Positions 17,227 to 26,192 are shown, numbered from the stretch's first letter. The stretch is DNA of 64,000 bases from Alkalimonas mucilaginosa (GCF_036327005.1 NZ_JAUGZK010000004.1:1-64000), one strand, 5' to 3'. Translations and numbers: made by a program. Notes: generated from the letters alone by a model not told the origin.

Positions 17227-18456
17227 TTAAGGTAAAGGCTGTTGTTGCTGAATACGCTGAGCAATCAGCTCCAGAATGGCTGCCGCCAACGCAGTTTTAG
17301 GCTGGCGCGCAAGCGCGAGTTCGCCCCCTTGCCAGTAGGCGGTGATGGCATTGTGTTCGCTGTGAAACCCCTGCTCTTTTGATGACACATCGTTGGCACA
17401 AATCAGATCCAGCTTTTTGCGCTGCAGTTTGTCTTTGGCATAACTGGCCAGATTTTCGGTTTCTGCGGCAAAGCCAACGGTGAAAGGGCGCTGATAGCTC
17501 AGGGCCGCCACATCGGCAATGATGTCTGGGTTTTTCACCAGTGTCAGTGTCAGCTCATCGTTGCTGCTGGTCTTTTTCATTTTCTGCTCGGCGACTTCGG
17601 CCACCCGGTAATCGGCAACGGCGGCGCAGCCAATAAAAATGTCGGCCGCACTGGCGCGCTGCATCACCGCTGTGTGCATCTGCTGCGCCGATTGTACGTC
17701 AATGCGCTCGACCCCGGCAGGGGTTGCCAGATTAACCGGCCCGGTGACCAGCTGCACTTTGGCGCCGGCTTTGGCGGCGGCTTCGGCTAGTGCAAAGCCC
17801 ATCTTGCCGGAGCTGTGGTTGCTTAAAAAGCGCACCGGATCGATGGCCTCGCGGGTGGGGCCTGCAGTGATCAAAATCGTCTTTCCATGCAAGGCGGGTA
17901 GCACTGGCGCTTGCAGCTGCTCTAAAGCTGCGACCAGCTCTAATGGCTCCAACATCCGGCCCGGGCCGACATCACCACAGGCTTGCTCACCTGCCGCCGG
18001 ACCTATGATGTGAAATTTTCGTTCTTTCAGTGTTGCTATGTTGTGCCTTGTTGCGCTATTTTTATACATCTGCTGGTTCATGGCTGGCGCAACCATGACT
18101 GGAGCACTGCTAGCCAGTACACAGGTGGTCAGTAAGTCATTGGCAAGGCCATGGGCCAGCCGGGCAATCAGATCGGCACTGGCCGGCGCTATCAGAATGC
18201 AGCTGGCCCATTTCGCCAGCTCAATATGGCCCATGGCTGCTTCTGCCGCTGGGTCCAGCAGGCTGGAGCTGACCGGGTTGCCAGACAGAGCCTGCAAAGT
18301 AAGCGGGGTAATAAAGTGGCTGCCGCCTTCGGTCAGGATCACCCGTACTTCGGCACCGCGCTCTTTTAAACGCCGGATCAGATCGGCACTTTTGTACGCG
18401 GCGATGCCGCCGCTGATGCCCAGTAAGATCCGCTGGCCGCTGAGAGTAGTTTGCAT
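17227..18456 (-). CDS. coaBC: Bifunctional phosphopantothenoylcysteine decarboxylase/synthase CoaBC
   Basis: A 409-residue fusion enzyme for two steps of coenzyme A synthesis: joining phosphopantothenate with cysteine (CoaB) and decarboxylating the product (CoaC). The N-terminal flavoprotein domain shows GISGGIAAYKSADLIRRL (about 13-30) and the catalytic-region PAMNQQMY. The C-terminal synthase has ITAGPTREAIDPVRFLSN and the NHSSGKMG loop. The ATG at 18456 gives the usual length. It is divergent from radC and upstream of dut. Confidence 0.97.
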   Translation of the reverse strand: MQTTLSGQRILLGISGGIAAYKSADLIRRLKERGAEVRVILTEGGSHFITPLTLQALSGNPVSSSLLDPAAEAAMGHIELAKWASCILIAPASADLIARLAHGLANDLLTTCVLASSAPVMVAPAMNQQMYKNSATRHNIATLKERKFHIIGPAAGEQACGDVGPGRMLEPLELVAALEQLQAPVLPALHGKTILITAGPTREAIDPVRFLSNHSSGKMGFALAEAAAKAGAKVQLVTGPVNLATPAGVERIDVQSAQQMHTAVMQRASAADIFIGCAAVADYRVAEVAEQKMKKTSSNDELTLTLVKNPDIIADVAALSYQRPFTVGFAAETENLASYAKDKLQRKKLDLICANDVSSKEQGFHSEHNAITAYWQGGELALARQPKTALAAAILELIAQRIQQQQPLP

Positions 18457-18550
18457 GCTGTGAAGTCCGTTGGCTGAAACTGGGCTAAAGATAGCATGAA
18501 ACGACCCCTGACTTCAGCTGCTAAAGACGCATTTCACACAAGGAGGAAGC

Positions 18551-19225
18551 ATGGCAATCAGGGACTGGCCAGCCGAAGAGCGGCCCAGAGAAAAGTTACT
18601 ACAACGTGGAGCTACTGCCTTATCGGATGCCGAATTACTGGCGATCTTTTTGCGCACTGGCTTGCCGGGCATGTCGGCGGTAGAACTGGCGCGCAGCTTA
18701 CTGGCAGATTTTGGCTCGCTGAAAGCCCTGATGCAGGCACCGCTGCCGCGTTTTTGTGAAGGCAAAGGGCTGGGCATGGCCAAGTACGTACAGCTGCAGG
18801 CGGTGATGGAGCTAAGCCAGCGCTGTTTGCAGCAGAGCCTGCAGCACGAAGCCGTCTTTACCGAGCCTTCGTTGGTGAAACGCTATCTAAGCCAGCAACT
18901 TCATCACGAGAGCAGGGAAGTTTTTCAGGTGCTGTATCTGGACAACCAGCACCGCTTGCTTAAATCCGAGCCATTGTTTTATGGCACCATCGATGCCTCG
19001 CCGGTGTATCCGCGGGTGGTGGTGCAACAGGCATTGAAGTACAATGCCGCCGCGCTGATCCTGGCTCACAACCACCCATCCGGCGTGGCTGAACCGAGCA
19101 GGGCGGATCGCAGCATTACCAGCCGGATCCAGCAGGCGCTGCAGTTGGTGGATATCCGGGTGCTCGATCATCTGGTGGTTGGTGATGGCGAGGTGGTGTC
19201 CTTTGCTGAGCGGGGTTGGATCTAG
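18551..19225 (+). CDS. radC: RadC family JAB1/MPN protein
   Basis: A 224-residue protein with a helix-hairpin-helix-like N-terminus and a C-terminal JAB1/MPN metalloprotease-like domain. The metal-binding motif AHNHPSG occurs near residue 173. Despite its name, a role in DNA repair has not held up, and its biochemical function is unsettled. The start has a strong AAGGAGG site. It is the chromosomal core radC between coaBC and rpmB, not the plasmid or island type. Confidence 0.95.
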   Translation: MAIRDWPAEERPREKLLQRGATALSDAELLAIFLRTGLPGMSAVELARSLLADFGSLKALMQAPLPRFCEGKGLGMAKYVQLQAVMELSQRCLQQSLQHEAVFTEPSLVKRYLSQQLHHESREVFQVLYLDNQHRLLKSEPLFYGTIDASPVYPRVVVQQALKYNAAALILAHNHPSGVAEPSRADRSITSRIQQALQLVDIRVLDHLVVGDGEVVSFAERGWI

Positions 19226-19293
19226 CTGGATCCTCTAAAGGATCTGCGATCGTACTAAATTGCTGCAAACGAGCGGTTCACGGATGAATTTGC

Positions 19294-19322
19294 TTGAATT
19301 CGGACCACCTTTCGTGTATAAA
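19294..19322 (+). promoter_or_regulatory. Sigma-70 promoter of rpmB-rpmG
   Basis: TTGAAT (19294-19299) and TATAAA (19317-19322) are separated by exactly 17 bases. A GC-rich discriminator follows, as expected for a strong, growth-rate-controlled ribosomal protein promoter. The rpmB start lies about 90 bases downstream. Confidence 0.75.
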
Positions 19323-19413
19323 TTGCGCCCTCTTACGTTTTCAGAGCCGCCTTCCTTGGCCAGAAGGCAGATAAAACGCTCGAGCAAGCAGTTATTTTTT
19401 GGAGAGATACGAC

Positions 19414-19650
19414 ATGTCAAAAGTATGCCAAGTGACCGGCAAACGACCTATTACTGGTAATAACAGGTCTCATGCCAACAACGCAACCAAGCGCCGTTTC
19501 CTGCCTAACCTGCAAACGCACCGTTTCTGGGTTGAAAGTGAAAATCGTTTCGTCAAACTGCGCCTGTCTACCAAAGGCATGCGTATTATTGATAAGAATG
19601 GCATCGATTCAGTTTTGGCTGATCTGCGTGCCAAAGGTCTGAAAGTTTAA
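19414..19650 (+). CDS. rpmB: 50S ribosomal protein L28
   Basis: A 78-residue large-subunit protein. The N-terminus MSKVCQVTGKRPITGNNRSH is the usual L28 opening, followed by KRRFLPNLQTHRFWVES. It has the standard length. GGAGAG precedes the ATG at 19414. It is cotranscribed with rpmG 11 bases downstream. Confidence 0.99.
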   Translation: MSKVCQVTGKRPITGNNRSHANNATKRRFLPNLQTHRFWVESENRFVKLRLSTKGMRIIDKNGIDSVLADLRAKGLKV

Positions 19651-19661
19651 GGATTACGACG

Positions 19662-19817
19662 ATGCGCGATAAAATTCGTTTAGTATCATCTGCTGGCACT
19701 GGTTTCTTCTACACCACCACGAAGAACAAGCGTACCATGCCTGAGAAGATGGAAATCAAAAAGTTTGATCCTAAAGTGCGTAAGCACGTGATTTTCAAAG
19801 AAGCGAAAATCAAGTAA
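19662..19817 (+). CDS. rpmG: 50S ribosomal protein L33
   Basis: A 51-residue large-subunit protein. It begins MRDKIRLVSSAGTGFFYTT and ends HVIFKEAKIK, both typical of L33. It has KFDP rather than the zinc-binding cysteine pairs, so it is the C-minus, zinc-independent form. It follows rpmB in the usual rpmBG operon and is ended by an intrinsic terminator 19 bases later. Confidence 0.98.
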   Translation: MRDKIRLVSSAGTGFFYTTTKNKRTMPEKMEIKKFDPKVRKHVIFKEAKIK

Positions 19818-19834
19818 TCAAACGTTCTGAAAGA

Positions 19835-19857
19835 ACCCGGCCTGGCCGGGTTTTTTT
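19835..19857 (+). terminator. Intrinsic terminator of rpmB-rpmG
   Basis: A GC-rich perfect stem (19836-19842 with 19844-19850, realistically with a slightly larger loop) is followed by seven T residues. Confidence 0.9.
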
Positions 19858-19940
19858 CTGCCTGCAATTTGTTGCTGTTAGCTGAAGTATGATTGGCTGT
19901 GGTAGACTTTTCGTTATTCACCATCAGGCAGGTTTTTTTC

Positions 19941-20411
19941 ATGTTGCCAAAACTTTCCCGTCGTGCCTGGAATAATGTACTGATTTTTGCCGTGCTATTG
20001 CTGATGTTTTTGCTGTATGGCACACCACAGCGGTTGGCGGATTTAAAGCACCGCAATACCAGCTTACTGGGCGAGCAACAACTGCTGAGCATTGAGTTTG
20101 CCAGTGTGCGTATCAGCCGTTCACCACAAGGTTGGCAGCTGGTGCCGGCCCGGTCGGATCTGCAGCCTTTGGTGGATCGCACTATAGCCATCTGGCAGCA
20201 GCAATTGCTGGCCGATGGTGAGCGCAGCGTGTCACCCTTACCGGAGCCGTTAACCCAGGCTCAACTGGTGCTTGCTGGTCAGGGGGAACCGATAATCTGG
20301 GTCCTGTCTTTGTCCGATCAGCAGTTTTATTTAAGCCCTTCGCATCGTCGTTTGTATTATCCCATTCGTGCGGCTGAAGCCGAGTTGTTATTTCCGGCGG
20401 AGTTTCGTTAA
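19941..20411 (+). CDS. Membrane-anchored protein of unknown function upstream of mutM
   Basis: I do not recognise this 156-residue protein. One hydrophobic helix near the N-terminus (about 11-26) would anchor it in the inner membrane, with the remaining 125 residues probably periplasmic. The soluble part is rich in glutamine and leucine and has no cysteine. The ATG at 19941 was chosen because it gives a basic segment directly before the helix; the frame is open to 19893. Its stop overlaps the mutM start (TAATG), implying translational coupling, though a role in repair does not follow from that. Confidence 0.8.
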   Translation: MLPKLSRRAWNNVLIFAVLLLMFLLYGTPQRLADLKHRNTSLLGEQQLLSIEFASVRISRSPQGWQLVPARSDLQPLVDRTIAIWQQQLLADGERSVSPLPEPLTQAQLVLAGQGEPIIWVLSLSDQQFYLSPSHRRLYYPIRAAEAELLFPAEFR

Positions 20412-21220
20412 TGCCTGAATTGCCTGAAGTAGAAGTCTCCTGTCTTGGTATTCGCCCCCATTTAGCTGGTCAACTGTTGCAGCGGGTGGTGGTACGTCAG
20501 CGTCAGCTGCGCTGGCCGATACCGGATGATGTATTGGCACTAAAGGATGAACCCATCCTGGGTGTGACACGCCGTGCTAAGTATTTGCTGATTGAACTGC
20601 CACAAGGCAGTATCTTGCTGCATCTTGGTATGTCCGGGCACTTGAAAGTGCTGCCGCAAAGCACGGTCGCCGGTAAGCATGATCATGTTGACTTTGTGCT
20701 CGGCAGTGGTCAGTTGCTGCGACTCAATGATACCCGGCGTTTTGGTGCTGTGCTGTGGCAAGCCAAGGATGAACCGCACCCAATGCTGCAGGCACTTGGC
20801 CCAGAACCGCTGACCGAGCTCTTTGATGCACAGCTGCTGTGGCAGCAGGCACAAAAGCGCAGCAGCGCCATCAAGCTGGTGCTGATGGACAACAAAGTGG
20901 TGGTTGGGGTGGGCAATATCTACGCCAATGAAGCCTTGTTCAAAGCGGGTATTTTGCCAAGCCGTCCGGCTAAGTCTTTGTCTATACACGAATGCGAGCG
21001 TCTGGTGCAGGAGGTTAAGCAAACCCTGGCACAAGCCATTGCGCAGGGCGGCACTACGCTGCGTGATTTTAGCCAGTCCGATGGCAAGCCTGGCTACTTT
21101 AAACAGGAGTTGTTGGTGTATGGCCGGGGCGGCCTGCCGTGTTTGCGTTGTGGCGCAGAGTTAGCGGAGATCCGGTTAGGACAACGCAGTACGGTGTTTT
21201 GCCAAAGTTGTCAGAGCTGA
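20411..21220 (+). CDS. mutM: Formamidopyrimidine-DNA glycosylase MutM (Fpg)
   Basis: A 269-residue base-excision repair enzyme that removes 8-oxoguanine and formamidopyrimidines and nicks the strand by beta,delta-elimination. The catalytic N-terminal proline and glutamate are present (MPELPEVE). The loop GMSGHLKV (about 75-82) and the helix-two-turn-helix are intact. The C-terminal zinc finger has CLRC and CQSC. Length equals E. coli MutM. Its start overlaps the stop of the upstream membrane protein gene. Confidence 0.98.
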   Translation: MPELPEVEVSCLGIRPHLAGQLLQRVVVRQRQLRWPIPDDVLALKDEPILGVTRRAKYLLIELPQGSILLHLGMSGHLKVLPQSTVAGKHDHVDFVLGSGQLLRLNDTRRFGAVLWQAKDEPHPMLQALGPEPLTELFDAQLLWQQAQKRSSAIKLVLMDNKVVVGVGNIYANEALFKAGILPSRPAKSLSIHECERLVQEVKQTLAQAIAQGGTTLRDFSQSDGKPGYFKQELLVYGRGGLPCLRCGAELAEIRLGQRSTVFCQSCQS

Positions 21221-21221
21221 C

Positions 21222-22844
21222 TTAAAAACGACGCTTGGCCATAGCGCGAAACTGCCAGCTATCCAGCCCTGGCTCGCTACGCAGCGGTTTGGCCAAATCC
21301 AGATGCACCATGGTACCGCGGCTGGAGTATTTGGAGAGCAGTCGAACACCTCCCCCAACGCCAAACAGCAGTTGATCGCTGGCTTCACTGCTTTGCCAGG
21401 GATCGTCCCAGGCCCGGCCTGCATCGACAAAGCCGGCAAAACCAACATCAAACAACCGTAAAATAGACCAGGGTGTGTAGTAACGGTATTCGCCGCTGGC
21501 TACCCAAAGCTTTTGGCCACGTTGAAAATAAAGCGGATAGGCCCGCATGCCATTATCACCGCCCAATTGATGCAGTTCATCCCGATACATTTCCCGGCCA
21601 AGCTCCAGATGAAAGCGAGCTGCCAGGCTGCTTTGGTCGGTCAGGTGGTGCACCACTAACCAGTGACTGCTAAGCTCGCGACGGGAAGGCTCATCACTTT
21701 GCCATTGCTGCTTGAAGTGATGTTCTGTCAGCAGCCAGCTGCCAGGTTTGATGGTCCAGTTTTTCTCCAGCCGACTGCTTAGTTGCCAGCCATTGGCATC
21801 AGCACCCAGCCAATCGGTGAGGCGTGCCAGCTGCAGCGTCCATTGCCAGCCAAAATTAATGTCTTCGGTCCGGTTGAACTGATTGATTTGATACAGCTTT
21901 TGGTAATCGGACTGCAGCCATTGATACTCCAGCCAGAGCGCGGATAAATCCCGATCAAGCGGTAAGCCATTCTGGGTATCCAGATTGCTGGCAAATTGCT
22001 GCTCATGCAGCCGAAGTCCCAGCAGCAGCCGTTGTGCGCTGTAGGTGCTGGCATACAAGCTAAAACCAAGATAGCTTTGTAGCCAGTTCCGTTTGCTGTC
22101 GTAGCGGTTGCTTTCTTCTCCTCGCTGGTATTCCCGTAGTTCTTCTTTGTGTTTTTCCAGCTCAAAGCCCATGGCCCAGGGGGAGCTGATACGATAAAAG
22201 GGGCGTTCAACCGCTAACAAATAGCTTTCGCCATCGGAATTATCTGCGTACTGCAGCGCGCTGCTCCAATGGCTGCCAAACATATTGGGGGAAGCGAAGC
22301 TTAGCAAATAGCCGGTTCGCTCACTGTCTTTGGCGTAATCGAGCTGCAACTGATTACCGGTACCCAGCAGATTATCCTCGGCAATACCGATGGAGTATTG
22401 GGAGACTCCGCCTTCGTGTTTGAAATCAATTTTTGGTAATAAGGACCAGTTGTCCCAGCTTTCAACCAGCACATCCACCTGATGCGATTCGCTGCAGTAA
22501 TGGCTGATACTGACTTTGGCTTCACGTAGATAGCGCCGGCTTCGCAATAAGCGCTCGGTCTCTTCAAGCTCGGCCAGGCTAAGTTTATCGCCCTCAGCAA
22601 ATAATAAGTCCTGTTGCAGCGTATCTTCCCGGGTGATGATGTGGCTGTAGTTGGCAAAGCGATGCAGCCAGAAGGTGCCCGGCTCGTTCAGATCGAACAC
22701 ATTGCTGGCATCAAAATCAATGGAGCGGATACGAATATCGCCCCGCTCGGGCAATGCATCGGTATTTTCCAGCAGTTGGCAGTCACTGGCCTGCAACGCA
22801 GTGCTAAGCAGGCAAGCACCGCCAAGCAGCATCAAGCCACGCAT
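21222..22844 (-). CDS. Omp85-superfamily outer-membrane protein with an N-terminal POTRA-like domain
   Basis: A 540-residue exported protein. A signal peptide ends near ALQA-SD (residue 19). Next is an approximately 75-residue POTRA-like domain with the typical IRIRSIDFDASNVFDL strand and a helix LSLAELEETERLLRSRRYLR, and then VDVLVESWDNWSLLPKIDF. The remaining 420 residues form a beta-barrel of the surface antigen D15 type, with the closing strands FRAMAKRRF. It is shorter than BamA (about 800) or TamA (about 580) and seems to carry a single clear POTRA. Its client is unknown. It converges on mutM with a one-base gap. Confidence 0.8.
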   Translation of the reverse strand: MRGLMLLGGACLLSTALQASDCQLLENTDALPERGDIRIRSIDFDASNVFDLNEPGTFWLHRFANYSHIITREDTLQQDLLFAEGDKLSLAELEETERLLRSRRYLREAKVSISHYCSESHQVDVLVESWDNWSLLPKIDFKHEGGVSQYSIGIAEDNLLGTGNQLQLDYAKDSERTGYLLSFASPNMFGSHWSSALQYADNSDGESYLLAVERPFYRISSPWAMGFELEKHKEELREYQRGEESNRYDSKRNWLQSYLGFSLYASTYSAQRLLLGLRLHEQQFASNLDTQNGLPLDRDLSALWLEYQWLQSDYQKLYQINQFNRTEDINFGWQWTLQLARLTDWLGADANGWQLSSRLEKNWTIKPGSWLLTEHHFKQQWQSDEPSRRELSSHWLVVHHLTDQSSLAARFHLELGREMYRDELHQLGGDNGMRAYPLYFQRGQKLWVASGEYRYYTPWSILRLFDVGFAGFVDAGRAWDDPWQSSEASDQLLFGVGGGVRLLSKYSSRGTMVHLDLAKPLRSEPGLDSWQFRAMAKRRF

Positions 22845-22862
22845 GCTGGCGCCTTTACAGAC

Positions 22863-23726
22863 TTAGGGGCTGATATCGGCATCGTCGCCTGCTTTCTCTG
22901 TTTTGGCCGAAACAATAGTGATAGGAAAAGGCGCGCTTTCACTACCGGCATACAAGGAGCGGTGTGGGAATGGAATTTCAATACCGGCGGCATCAAATGC
23001 ATTTTTTACCTCTTCCTGCAGGCTGTTGCGCAAATCGCGAAAGTTTTCCCGCTTGGTCCAGACTGAGAATTGAATATCCAGGCTGGAATCGCCAAAGCCA
23101 TTGAAGACAAATAAGGGCGATGGTTCGTCCAGACACAGTGGATTGGCATCTGCCACTGTCATCAACAGCTCTCGAACCTGTTTGATACTTTCTTTATAGG
23201 CGACACCCAGCTGTAAATCAAAGCGCCGGATGGGAAAGCGGGTCAGATTGGTCATCTGGGTCTTTATCAAGCTCTCATTCGGGATCCGGACAAACAGATT
23301 ATCAAAGGTGCGCAGTTTGACCGAGAGTAAATCGATGGACAGTACTTCGCCGGTGGTTTCGCCTACCTTGATCACATCTCCCAGCTGAAATGGCTTTTCG
23401 CCGATCAAAAATAAACCGCTAATCAGGTTTGATGCCGAGGTTTGCGAGGCAAAGCCAATGGCCACTGTTAGCACGCCAGCTGCTCCCAGCAAGACCCCTA
23501 AGCTAAAGCCGAGCTCTTTTAGCACCGAGGCCAGAAACAGCGACAGCACCAGCCAGTACACCAGGCGCTTTAACAACACCTGATGATGAGGGGACATGCC
23601 TTTACTAAGCCGAACGGTGACTCTGGCCAGCAGGTGCGCTACCAATAAGCCACTGAAAAAAAGTAAGGAGGCGCGCAGAAAAGTCGCGACATGATGGTGT
23701 TCCAGCAATTGCAAAAAAGTTTCCAT
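22863..23726 (-). CDS. Small-conductance mechanosensitive channel (MscS family)
   Basis: A 287-residue inner-membrane channel that opens under membrane tension to release solutes in hypo-osmotic shock. Three membrane helices occur at about 13-33, 53-72 and 76-106; the third is glycine/alanine-rich. The MscS beta-domain signature begins GEKPFQLGDVIKVGETTGEV (about 108-127), and RIPNESLIKTQMTN follows. Length equals E. coli MscS (286), but the sequence is not the closest MscS match, so I do not assign the symbol. It lies 12 bases after the unknown 274-residue gene. Confidence 0.92.
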   Translation of the reverse strand: METFLQLLEHHHVATFLRASLLFFSGLLVAHLLARVTVRLSKGMSPHHQVLLKRLVYWLVLSLFLASVLKELGFSLGVLLGAAGVLTVAIGFASQTSASNLISGLFLIGEKPFQLGDVIKVGETTGEVLSIDLLSVKLRTFDNLFVRIPNESLIKTQMTNLTRFPIRRFDLQLGVAYKESIKQVRELLMTVADANPLCLDEPSPLFVFNGFGDSSLDIQFSVWTKRENFRDLRNSLQEEVKNAFDAAGIEIPFPHRSLYAGSESAPFPITIVSAKTEKAGDDADISP

Positions 23727-23738
23727 AACAAGCTCCGC

Positions 23739-24563
23739 TTAGTCGCTGAATATACCGGCAAAGGCACGCACCAGGGCATTTTTTTCTGCCTGCTGCCTTG
23801 GTTCGGTCACACGTTGCGCAGCGGTAATACCTACAGGTAGTTTACGCTCGATTTTGAGTTTAGCCAGTAGTTGATCGGCCTGGTGTACCAGCGTCACGGC
23901 TTCTGTCCAGAGCGTATGATCGCTGCGGGCAAATACCGACAGCAGAGGCACGGGTAAACTCACTTTATCAATACTTAAAATGGCCTTGCTCTGATTGCTG
24001 ATGGTCAGGGGGGTGACGGCCCGGTGCGGGCGAAGTGGTACTTCGTCCAGACTATGGCGGGCATGGGTTTTGGCGGCATAGCAGAGCTCCCCTACCCGGG
24101 TGGACGGTCCAAACCAGGTATCGGACAAACGCAGTATGGGCCATTCTTGCAGTAGGGTATCGTTGCCGAGCAATAAACGCAGGCAAAGAGGCGTGCTGAT
24201 GTAAAAGTCGATGCTCTCCCCTGGCGGGATTAAGACCGGCTGTCGGGTTTTCACCACCACGGGCCTGTCCATCAGGCAAGGCTGTAGCCGAAAATCCAGC
24301 GGTGCTTTTTGAAACACGTAGCGTTGCACGGTCAGGCTTTCAGGACATGCTTCGATCGGCTCCTGCAACACACGGTGCAGGGGTTCATCATCGCTGTGGC
24401 GTTGGTGGCTCACCAGCCACTCACCGGCTGTGCGCTCCAAATACAATGAAAAGGGGCCTATGGCGATATGCCAGCAACCTTGTTCGGTCAGGCGGCGTGA
24501 TTGCCACCAGTCCGCCAGCGGTTGGGCGTCGGATGCCTGCAACTCTGTCTGTGCCATCGCCAT
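23739..24563 (-). CDS. Conserved protein of unknown function paired with mscS (possibly DUF432)
   Basis: A 274-residue protein with no signal peptide or membrane helix. It is mainly beta-strand in composition, with aromatic-rich segments such as CWHIAIGPFSLYLERTAGEW near the N-terminus and LIPPGESIDFYISTPLCLRL in the middle. The style suggests DUF432, a family I recall beside mechanosensitive channels, but I am not certain. It is the first gene of a two-gene unit with the MscS channel 12 bases later, so a modulatory or cytosolic partner role is plausible inference. The start could be either of two ATGs (24563 or 24557). Confidence 0.75.
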   Translation of the reverse strand: MAMAQTELQASDAQPLADWWQSRRLTEQGCWHIAIGPFSLYLERTAGEWLVSHQRHSDDEPLHRVLQEPIEACPESLTVQRYVFQKAPLDFRLQPCLMDRPVVVKTRQPVLIPPGESIDFYISTPLCLRLLLGNDTLLQEWPILRLSDTWFGPSTRVGELCYAAKTHARHSLDEVPLRPHRAVTPLTISNQSKAILSIDKVSLPVPLLSVFARSDHTLWTEAVTLVHQADQLLAKLKIERKLPVGITAAQRVTEPRQQAEKNALVRAFAGIFSD

Positions 24564-24773
24564 CTCCTTGTGAACGTTTTCCTATCTTAGCAAGGTGCCG
24601 GTAGAAAAAGAATAGGTTGCTCAACAACTTCAGCCCTTTGGTGGTTGTGCTGGCGCGGGATAGGCACTAAAATACAGAGGTATGAATTAACCTTGTGCGG
24701 AGCACATTCCAGCTATGGACGTACCCAGTTGCAGGCCTAGCCTGATGACATATCCAAATTTTCATCGCACCTG

Positions 24774-24843
24774 TCTGGTAAGCTGATTCTGCCCACTGGC
24801 AACCCCTTACCAGATCATACCAATGACGCTGTAAGGGGGCATC
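24774..24843 (+). promoter_or_regulatory. mgtE leader with mutually exclusive hairpins over the ribosome-binding site
   Basis: Bases 24774-24782 can pair perfectly with 24806-24814 (9 bp). The segment 24803-24810 can instead pair perfectly with 24831-24838 (8 bp), and that downstream partner contains the AAGGGG ribosome-binding site of mgtE (ATG at 24844). The two pairings share 24806-24810 and cannot coexist. This is the form of an on/off translational switch. Mg2+ control is inferred from the gene only. It does not resemble the M-box consensus as I know it. Confidence 0.5.
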
Positions 24844-26187
24844 ATGGAACTGCCGGTTCTGATAAATACCATTCGTCTGGCGCTGGAGTCAGACGCCTTG
24901 TACGAGCTGCGCGAGCAGTTTGAAGACATTCACCCGGCTGACCTGGCCGCTGCCTTCAGTGAATTTGAACCTCAGTCGGTCTGGGAGCTGTTATCGACCT
25001 TGCCACGGGCTGAGCAGGCGGAAGTCTTTGGTTACTTGCCTCCGGAAACGCAGGTCACGCTGGCAATCTCGATCAGCCGGCGCAAACTCTCGCCTATTAT
25101 CCGGCAGATGTCATCGGATGAACGGGCTGATTTATTCAATCGCTTAACCGAAGAGCAGCAGGAAACCTTACTGCCTGCTCTAGCGCAGGCCGAGCGCGAG
25201 GATCTGCGCTTGCTGTCGTCGTACGAAGAAGGCACGGCCGGGGCGGTGATGACCTCCGATTATGCCTCGCTTGCCCCTGATCTGACGGTGCGGGAAGCCA
25301 TTGAGGTACTGCGTAAAGAAGCGCCGGATAAAGAAACCATTTATCAGTCCTATGTGGTGGATAAAGAGCGCCGTTTAATTGGGGTCATTTCATTAAAAGA
25401 GCTGATCCTGGCCCCTGTGGGCATGCAAATTCACGAGCTGATGACCTACGAGCCGATTTTTGGCCAGGTCGATATGCCGCAGGAAGAAGTCTCAGTGCTG
25501 ATTTCAAAGTACGACTTGCTGGCCCTGCCAATCGTGAATCACGACATGCAATTGGTTGGTATCGTCACCTACGACGATGCGATGGATGTGGCGGCCGAAG
25601 AAGCCACCGAAGATTTCCACAAAACCGCCACCATCGGTAAGCTGGATAGCAGCGTGAAAGATGCGGCCATCAACCTGCTTTACCGTAAGCGGGTCGGTTG
25701 GCTGGTGCTGCTGGTATTTGGTAATCTGTTTTCAGGAGAAGGGATCGCTTACTTTGAAGAAACCATCGCCAATTATATGGTGTTGTTGTTCTTTTTGCCG
25801 CTGTTGATTGCCAGTAGCGGTAACGCCGGTGCCCAGTCTGGTACGCTTATGGTGCGGGCGCTCGCCACTGGTGATGTGGCATTAAAAGACTGGGGCAAAA
25901 TGTTGGGGCGGGAAATCATTGTTTCTACCCTATTAGGGGTGACTATGGCGGTAGCCGTCGCTGCAATCGGTTGGTGGCGTGGTGGCTACGATATTGCCTT
26001 GGTGGTGGCCGCCACCATGACCTTAGTGGTCATTGCTGGCAGCCTGGTAGGGATGTCGCTGCCCTTTCTGCTTAGCCGTTTTAAAATGGACCCGGCTACA
26101 GCCAGCGGCCCATTGATTACCTCGATTGCCGATGTCGCTGGTGTGATGATTTATTTCTCCATCGCTACCTGGTATCTGGGACTGTAG
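24844..26187 (+). CDS. mgtE: Magnesium transporter MgtE
   Basis: A 447-residue inner-membrane Mg2+ channel/transporter. The cytoplasmic N domain (about 1-130) is followed by two CBS domains (about 135-255) that sense intracellular Mg2+ and gate the pore. A plug helix and five membrane helices (about 285-447) follow. The pore-region motif SGNAGAQSGTLMVRALATG (about 328-346) is intact. It is transcribed alone behind a leader with alternative hairpins. It converges on the phosphodiesterase gene with a five-base gap. Confidence 0.96.
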   Translation: MELPVLINTIRLALESDALYELREQFEDIHPADLAAAFSEFEPQSVWELLSTLPRAEQAEVFGYLPPETQVTLAISISRRKLSPIIRQMSSDERADLFNRLTEEQQETLLPALAQAEREDLRLLSSYEEGTAGAVMTSDYASLAPDLTVREAIEVLRKEAPDKETIYQSYVVDKERRLIGVISLKELILAPVGMQIHELMTYEPIFGQVDMPQEEVSVLISKYDLLALPIVNHDMQLVGIVTYDDAMDVAAEEATEDFHKTATIGKLDSSVKDAAINLLYRKRVGWLVLLVFGNLFSGEGIAYFEETIANYMVLLFFLPLLIASSGNAGAQSGTLMVRALATGDVALKDWGKMLGREIIVSTLLGVTMAVAVAAIGWWRGGYDIALVVAATMTLVVIAGSLVGMSLPFLLSRFKMDPATASGPLITSIADVAGVMIYFSIATWYLGL

Positions 26188-26192
26188 CGAGC

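Noticed and set aside
19662..19817. L33 lacking cysteines considered as a defective gene
   Set aside because: The zinc-free (C-minus) L33 form is the normal one in many gammaproteobacteria.
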